Positions 4,763-8,060 of a stretch of DNA of 8,060 nucleotides are shown in pieces. The DNA lies in assembly GCA_049698215.1 (NCBI GenBank), contig JBAVXH010000361.1:1-8060 (forward strand), in the 5' to 3' direction. Origin of the DNA: PALSA-894 sp049698215 (lineage in GTDB: Bacteria > Pseudomonadota > Alphaproteobacteria > Rhizobiales > Xanthobacteraceae). A model generated the notes under the pieces. It saw only the letters and a program-made list of their open reading frames with translations, was not told the origin of the DNA and did no database searches. Position numbers and translations under genes: made by a program. How positions within the stretch are numbered: position 1 is the first letter of the stretch; every line of letters begins with the position of its first letter.

Positions 4763-4779
4763 GTTTATCCTTTGTAAAC
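4763..4779 (-). promoter_or_regulatory. Possible operator: GTTTA-N7-TAAAC inverted repeat
   Basis: A 17-bp interrupted palindrome lies in the only AT-rich patch between the UPF0173 stop and the membrane-anchored protein, 54 bases upstream of the latter's start. On the minus strand TTTACA within it could also act as a -35 box. No regulator family is recognised from the half-site. Confidence 0.3.
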
Positions 4780-4793
4780 CTTAATTGCGGCGG

Positions 4794-5492
4794 TCACACC
4801 GGAAATGGCTTGCCCTTCTCCGGCACGACGACCTTGGCCTTGTCGCCCTTCATCTCCGCAACGAACATGTCGGCGTTCGGCTCGATGATCGGGAAAGAGC
4901 CGTAGTGGCACGGGATCACGGTCTCGGGCTTGATGAAACGCTTCACCGCCATCGCCGCCGTCACCGGACTCATGGTGAAGCGGTCGCCGATCGGCACCAT
5001 CGCGACCTTGGGCTGATGGATCTCGGCAATCAGCGCCATGTCAGAGAAGATGTCGGTATCGCCGAGATGCCAGACCGTCGGCTCGCCAATCGTCTTGACG
5101 ATCACGCCGCAGGGATTACCGAGATAGATCGGCATGCCGTCCTTGATGTCGCCCGACGAATGGTCGGCCCGCACCATCGTGACCGTGAATGCGCCGAGAT
5201 CGGTGGTGCCGCCGGTGTTCATCGGGTTGAACTTCTCCAGGCCCTTGCCGGCGAGCCACATGCACAGATCGTAATTGGCTGTGACGGTGGCGCCGTTCTG
5301 CTTGGCGATATCGAGCGTGTCGCCGACGTGATCGGCGTGGCCGTGGGTGAGCACAATCTGGCTCACGTCCTTGATCGCCTCCGCCTTGTCGGAAACGAAA
5401 GCGGGGTTGCCGGTGAAGAACGGATCGATCAGCACCACGGTCCCGCCGAAGTGAAGCTTGAACGCCGAATGGCCATACCAGGTGATCTGCAT
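4794..5492 (-). CDS. UPF0173 family metal-dependent hydrolase (metallo-beta-lactamase fold)
   Basis: The protein has 232 residues, normal for UPF0173. It opens MQITWYGHSAFKL, the family hallmark. Metallo-beta-lactamase motifs are present in order: LIDPFFTGNP (21-30), the HxHxDH motif THGHADHVGD with H50, H52, D54 and H55, H111 in RADHSSGD, D145 in HLGDTDIF, and H196 in IPCHYGSF. These would hold a dinuclear metal centre, probably Zn. The substrate of this family is not established; most members are cytosolic hydrolases of unknown target. GAGG lies 6 bases upstream of the ATG. There is no signal peptide. It is divergent from ruvX across an interval occupied by two long inverted repeats. The family call is firm; no specific reaction is claimed. 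Confidence 0.93.
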   Translation of the reverse strand: MQITWYGHSAFKLHFGGTVVLIDPFFTGNPAFVSDKAEAIKDVSQIVLTHGHADHVGDTLDIAKQNGATVTANYDLCMWLAGKGLEKFNPMNTGGTTDLGAFTVTMVRADHSSGDIKDGMPIYLGNPCGVIVKTIGEPTVWHLGDTDIFSDMALIAEIHQPKVAMVPIGDRFTMSPVTAAMAVKRFIKPETVIPCHYGSFPIIEPNADMFVAEMKGDKAKVVVPEKGKPFPV

Positions 5493-5518
5493 GTGAAACC
5501 TCGTTGTCTGGGATGCGG

Positions 5519-5597
5519 CTAGTGTGGCGGTTCAGAAGTCCGCAACAGAACTTGCGGCGAGTCCAGAATGCGGACTTCTGAACCTAAGCCACACTAG
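5519..5597. repeat. CTAGTGT inverted-repeat element 1
   Basis: The left arm at 5519-5544 starts CTAGTGTGGC and continues GGTTCAGAAGTCCGCA. The right arm at 5569-5597 is its complement with a 3-base insertion (TAA) between the two blocks. That gives 26 bp of pairing around a 24-nt spacer. The ends are CTAG...CTAG. It has no coding capacity and could be a miniature mobile or REP-like element. It starts 27 bases upstream of the UPF0173 ATG, so it occupies that gene's promoter region. Confidence 0.85.
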
Positions 5598-5610
5598 AAT
5601 CAATAAGTTG

Positions 5611-5685
5611 CTAGTGTCCTTTCGATTCCGAAGTTCGCATACGAGGCTGCTGCACGATAAGACGAACTTCGGAATCGGACACTAG
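5611..5685. repeat. CTAGTGT inverted-repeat element 2
   Basis: The left arm at 5611-5637 is CTAGTGTC, an extra CTTT, then CGATTCCGAAGTTCG. The right arm at 5663-5685 is the exact complement without the insertion, giving 23 bp of pairing around a 25-nt spacer. It shares the CTAGTGT termini, arm length, spacer length and a single small asymmetric bulge with element 1, but its interior sequence differs. The two are 13 bases apart. Its right end is 44 bases from the ruvX start. Confidence 0.85.
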
Positions 5686-5729
5686 GATAGTCGCGGCATC
5701 GGGCGGATCAATGTGCTAGCCATTTCGGG

Positions 5730-6203
5730 ATGCCGGTCCTGCCGCTCGCCGAAATTGCCCCGCTGTTGCCCGCGCGCGGCGCACTGATCGGCCTCGACCT
5801 CGGCACCAAGACCATTGGCGTGGCCGCGAGCGACCCGGACCGGCGGCTTGCGACCGGCGTCACGACCATCGTGCGCAAAGCCTTCAAGGCGGACGCCGAA
5901 GCGCTGCTCGCCCTTGCGGCGGAGCGGCGCACAGCCGGTTTCGTGCTCGGCCTGCCCATCAACATGGATGGATCGGAAGGCCCGCGCGCCCAGTCGACCC
6001 GCGCTTTCGCGCGCAACCTCGCGAAGCTGACCGCGCTGCCGATCGGGCTTTGGGACGAGCGGCTCTCCACCGCCGCGGTGGAGCGCGATCTCATCGGCGC
6101 CGACGTGAGCCGCGCCAAGCGGGCGCAGGTGATCGACCAGCATGCCGCCGCCTTCATCCTGCAAGGCGCGCTCGACCGCCTGGCGCGGCTCTTGGCCTCC
6201 TGA
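5730..6203 (+). CDS. ruvX: RuvX/YqgF family putative Holliday junction resolvase / pre-16S rRNA nuclease
   Basis: The protein has 157 residues and an RNase H-like fold. Residues 18-35 (ALIGLDLGTKTIGVAASD) carry the first catalytic aspartate, D23. VLGLPINMDGSEG (72-84) and WDERLST (108-114, with E110) are family signatures, and the C-terminal D136 in VIDQHAAAFIL completes the usual acidic set. YqgF proteins are essential in many bacteria and are reported to process the 5' end of 16S rRNA; the resolvase name comes from structural similarity. The start at 5730 has only a weak CGGG-like site, and the first 16 residues are an extension also seen in related alphaproteobacterial proteins (memory). 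It is followed after 6 bases by the transporter gene, so the two probably form an operon. Promoter elements were not resolved in the 44 bases after repeat element 2. Confidence 0.93.
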   Translation: MPVLPLAEIAPLLPARGALIGLDLGTKTIGVAASDPDRRLATGVTTIVRKAFKADAEALLALAAERRTAGFVLGLPINMDGSEGPRAQSTRAFARNLAKLTALPIGLWDERLSTAAVERDLIGADVSRAKRAQVIDQHAAAFILQGALDRLARLLAS

Positions 6204-6209
6204 GCCGCC

Positions 6210-7136
6210 ATGCTCGCCGTCATCGCCGCGCTGGTCCCCGTCTTCTTGCTGATCGCAACCGGATTCGCGCTGCGCCGCTGGCTCATCCAGCAGGATGCCC
6301 ACTGGATCGGGCTGGAGCGCATCCTCTATTACGTGATGTTCCCGGCGCTGCTCGTCGAATCGCTCTCGCGCGCCGATCTCGCCAAAGTGCCGGTGCTCGC
6401 CGTGGGCGGCACGTTGCTCACCGCCGTCTTCTTGATGAGCGCACTCTGCCTCGCGCTGCGGCCGCTGCTCGGCCGCCACCTCGGCACCAGCGACGCCACC
6501 TTCACTTCGCTGTTTCAGGGAGCAACGCGCTGGCAAACCTTCGTGGCGCTCGCCGTCGCCGGAAACCTCTATGGCGACCTCGGCCTCGCGCTCGCTTCCG
6601 TGGCGATGGTCGCGATGATCCCGGTGCTCAACGCGCTCGCCGTGTGGGTGCTCGCGCGCTACGCAACGCCCACGCGCCCGGACTGGCGCAGCGTCGCGCT
6701 GGTAATCGTGCAAAATCCCTTCATCTGGGCCTGCGGCATCGGCCTTGCCCTCAACCCGCTCGCGGCCTGGATCCCCGGCCCGGCGCATGCCTTCGTTGAC
6801 GCGCTCGGACGCTCGTCGCTCGCCCTCGGTCTGCTGATCGTCGGCGCGGGCTTGCGCGTCGGCGAGCTGATCCACCCCAACGCCACGATGTTTCTCGCAT
6901 GCGCGCTCAAGCTGATCGTCATGCCGGCAATCGCGATTGCGATCGGCATGGCGCTCGGACTCTCGGGCACCAACCTCGCGGTGGTCGCGTGCTGCGCCTC
7001 CGTGCCGGCGTCGTCCAATTCCTATGTGCTGGCGCGCCAGATGGGCGGCGACGCGCCACTGATGGCGCAGATCCTCACCGTCCAGACCGCGCTGGCGGCG
7101 GTCACGATGCCGGTCGTACTGAGCCTCGTCTCCTAG
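6210..7136 (+). CDS. AEC family (auxin efflux carrier-like) transporter
   Basis: This 308-residue inner-membrane protein has about ten hydrophobic segments in two groups of five, the Mem_trans/AEC layout. Segments are clear at about 2-20, 36-53, 60-85, 108-120, 124-150, 162-184, 202-218, 226-250, 253-270 and 286-307. LERILYYVMFPALLVESL (35-52) and VIVQNPFIWACGIGLAL (165-181) are strongly family-like, and a polar central loop at 150-160 splits the halves. AEC members move organic anions, auxin-like compounds or malonate/malate, but the substrate cannot be read here. The start lies 6 bases after the ruvX stop without a good Shine-Dalgarno, suggesting translational coupling. It converges on the minus-strand gene at 7217. 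The functional link to ruvX is probably only positional. Confidence 0.9.
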   Translation: MLAVIAALVPVFLLIATGFALRRWLIQQDAHWIGLERILYYVMFPALLVESLSRADLAKVPVLAVGGTLLTAVFLMSALCLALRPLLGRHLGTSDATFTSLFQGATRWQTFVALAVAGNLYGDLGLALASVAMVAMIPVLNALAVWVLARYATPTRPDWRSVALVIVQNPFIWACGIGLALNPLAAWIPGPAHAFVDALGRSSLALGLLIVGAGLRVGELIHPNATMFLACALKLIVMPAIAIAIGMALGLSGTNLAVVACCASVPASSNSYVLARQMGGDAPLMAQILTVQTALAAVTMPVVLSLVS

Positions 7137-7173
7137 TTCGCGCTGCAGGAGCTACCGCCGTAACCGGCCGGGT

Positions 7174-7196
7174 AAAAAAGGGCGGGCGGGCGCCCT
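7174..7196 (-). terminator. Rho-independent terminator of the Tyr/Gly-rich protein gene
   Basis: On the minus strand, AGGGCG (7191-7196) and CGCCCT (7179-7184) form a 6-bp stem with a 6-nt loop, followed by a run of Ts (7174-7178). It lies 20 bases past the stop at 7217 and in the convergent gap after the transporter. Confidence 0.75.
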
Positions 7197-7216
7197 CTCC
7201 AAACTTGTTACCGAAA

Positions 7217-7690
7217 CTAGCGTTGGCCAGTCGTGTCACACGGCGTCCAACGGCCGTAACCCTCGTCCGTGTAGCAGCGGCGATAGCCATAAGAATAGCC
7301 GTAGGGCGCGTAGTAGCCCCCGCCATAGACCGGCGGCGCGTAGACAGGCGCATAGGCGTACGGCGGCGCCGCATAGACCGGCCGCGAGTAGTACGACGGC
7401 ATCGGCGCGCCATAGTAGTAGGTGGGGCCGCCGCCATAGTACGGCGCCGCGATCGCGGCGCCTGCAATGGCCCCTGCCGCCAGGCCGAAGGCAAGACCCG
7501 GCCCGTAGCCGCGCCAGCCGAAGCCGCCGCCGCGCCATCCACCGCGCCAATAGACATCGATCGCGTGATCGGGCGCAGCTTGAGCGACCGCTGCCGTCAT
7601 CGTGGGAATTGGGCCCGCAGCTGCGGGTGCCGAAGCACTCACGGCGAGCCAGCTTGTGACCAGCGCAATGGCCAGGGTGTTGATCTTCAT
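7217..7690 (-). CDS. Exported Tyr/Gly/Pro-rich small protein, copy A
   Basis: The protein has 157 residues. The frame extends to 7726, but the ATG at 7690 has GAGG 5 bases upstream and starts a signal peptide: MKINTLAIALVTSWLAV, then SASAPAAAG with cleavage near residue 25. The mature part contains a Trp/Gly/Arg-rich block (48-62), a Gly/Ala hydrophobic segment at 64-83 like a glycine zipper, then a long Tyr/Pro/Ala/Gly low-complexity tract (84-136). It ends RRCYTDEGYGRWTPCDTTGQR, with two Cys that could form a disulfide. I infer an envelope or surface protein, but the biochemical role is unknown. A paralogue lies directly upstream (7872-8060) with the same C-terminal motif. A hairpin terminator follows, and a paired direct repeat lies 55 bases upstream of the start. 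Confidence 0.82.
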   Translation of the reverse strand: MKINTLAIALVTSWLAVSASAPAAAGPIPTMTAAVAQAAPDHAIDVYWRGGWRGGGFGWRGYGPGLAFGLAAGAIAGAAIAAPYYGGGPTYYYGAPMPSYYSRPVYAAPPYAYAPVYAPPVYGGGYYAPYGYSYGYRRCYTDEGYGRWTPCDTTGQR

Positions 7691-7744
7691 CGGTACCTCG
7701 ATCTGTAAAATTCCATTTGCGCTCAACGGAGGCCAGTTCCCCGC

Positions 7745-7774
7745 GGATGTCCATTATCCCGGTGGATATCCATT
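7745..7774 (-). promoter_or_regulatory. Putative promoter/operator: paired GGATRTCCATT repeats
   Basis: GGATGTCCATT (7745-7755) and GGATATCCATT (7764-7774) are direct repeats 19 bp apart, each with a palindromic core (GGATATCC is perfect). On the minus strand GATAAT (7753-7758) resembles a -10 box lying between the two copies; no good -35 accompanies it. This is the arrangement expected if an activator or repressor binds around the promoter of the 7217-7690 gene. Confidence 0.4.
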
Positions 7775-7815
7775 CGATGAAAACAGCACTTGGCGACCTC
7801 CAATAAGGCCAAGCC

Positions 7816-7853
7816 AAAGAGAGAGGGCGTGTCACGCAGACCCGCCCTCTCTC
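7816..7853 (-). terminator. Rho-independent terminator of copy B
   Basis: GAGAGAGGGCG (7819-7829) and CGCCCTCTCTC (7843-7853) form a perfect 11-bp stem with a 13-nt loop, followed on the minus strand by TTT. It lies 19 bases past the copy B stop at 7872. The GAGGGCG core is shared with the terminator region of copy A, consistent with duplication of the whole unit. Confidence 0.7.
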
Positions 7854-7871
7854 GAAATCACCTCGTCGAAA

Positions 7872-8060
7872 CTAGCGACCGCTGGTGTCACACGGCGTCC
7901 GACGCCCGTAGCCCTCGTCGGTGAAGCATTGGCCCCGACTGCGGTACCCGTAGGTGCCGTAGTAGCCCGGAGCTACGTAAGCCGGGCCAGCGTCATAAGC
8001 ATAAGGCTGGGCATACGCGTAGCCGGGCTCGACGGCATAAGGCTGTGCGTAGGCATAGCC
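7872..8060 (-). CDS. Exported-type Tyr/Ala/Pro-rich protein, copy B, C-terminal part (cut by window edge)
   Basis: The last 62 codons of a minus-strand gene are visible, ending at TAG (7872-7874). The sequence is dominated by YAYAQPYA-like units, then GYYGTYGYRSRGQ, and ends CFTDEGYGRRTPCDTSGR. This C-terminus is nearly identical to copy A's CYTDEGYGRWTPCDTTGQR, including two Cys 14 residues apart. The DNA around the two stops also matches (cgaaactagcg followed by GTGTCACACGGCGTCC), so this is a tandem paralogue from a duplication that included part of the 3' flank. By analogy with copy A a signal peptide is expected beyond the window; this is not seen. The function is unknown, probably an envelope protein. 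Confidence 0.8.
   Translation of the reverse strand, partial: GYAYAQPYAVEPGYAYAQPYAYDAGPAYVAPGYYGTYGYRSRGQCFTDEGYGRRTPCDTSGR
7999..8060 (-). repeat. In-gene tandem repeat encoding GYAYAQPYA units
   Basis: Two 26-base units (7999-8024 and 8035-8060) differ at four positions, most of them silent, and are separated by 10 bases. Each encodes GYAYAQPY on the minus strand. More units may lie beyond the window edge. Confidence 0.7.

Noticed and set aside
5682..6875. A 397-codon minus-strand frame opposite ruvX and the AEC gene
   Set aside because: High GC keeps the antisense frame open. Its composition is Arg/Asp/Gly/His-rich and it spans two unrelated genes.

Overview
The window looks like chromosomal DNA of a GC-rich alphaproteobacterium, most likely Hyphomicrobiales (Nitrobacteraceae/Xanthobacteraceae type). 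This rests on the GatCA, RuvX and UPF0173 protein sequences, the many G/C-ending codons, the small Tyr/Gly-rich exported proteins and the rhizobial-style intergenic palindromes. The assignment comes from family resemblance, not a database search.

Layout: (1) 1-1183, minus strand: gatC, a 77-residue unknown ORF and the 5' part of gatA, with two palindromic repeats set into the gatC-gatA interval. (2) 1274-2326, minus: an exported right-handed beta-helix protein with its own terminator. (3) 2327-3171: an 845-base gap with no credible protein gene. It holds a near-consensus sigma70-type promoter followed by a GC-rich segment that folds on paper into an elaborate RNA. The 3' domain is a compact five-way junction whose four tandem hairpins have different stems but all show the loop UCGCAA. 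This is the best candidate for something undescribed. (4) 3172-4270, plus: a two-domain VOC (CatE-like) protein and a 58-residue zinc-ribbon-like protein. (5) 4304-5492, minus: a 134-residue protein with a C-terminal membrane anchor and a UPF0173 metallo-beta-lactamase-fold hydrolase. (6) 5519-5685: two adjacent long inverted repeats with CTAGTGT ends, filling the divergent promoter region. (7) 5730-7136, plus: ruvX and an AEC-family transporter, 6 bases apart and probably co-transcribed. (8) 7174-8060, minus: two tandem paralogous Tyr/Gly-rich exported proteins, each followed by a hairpin terminator; the upstream one runs off the window.

How the genes relate: gatC/gatA belong to tRNA-dependent amidation and ruvX to nucleic-acid processing, so both are housekeeping. 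The other proteins are accessory or envelope-associated, with no obvious shared pathway. The notable features are mostly non-coding: the candidate structured RNA, the paired CTAGTGT repeats, the palindrome 13 bases upstream of a Shine-Dalgarno-less gatA start, and a hairpin overlapping the ribosome binding site of the zinc-ribbon gene.
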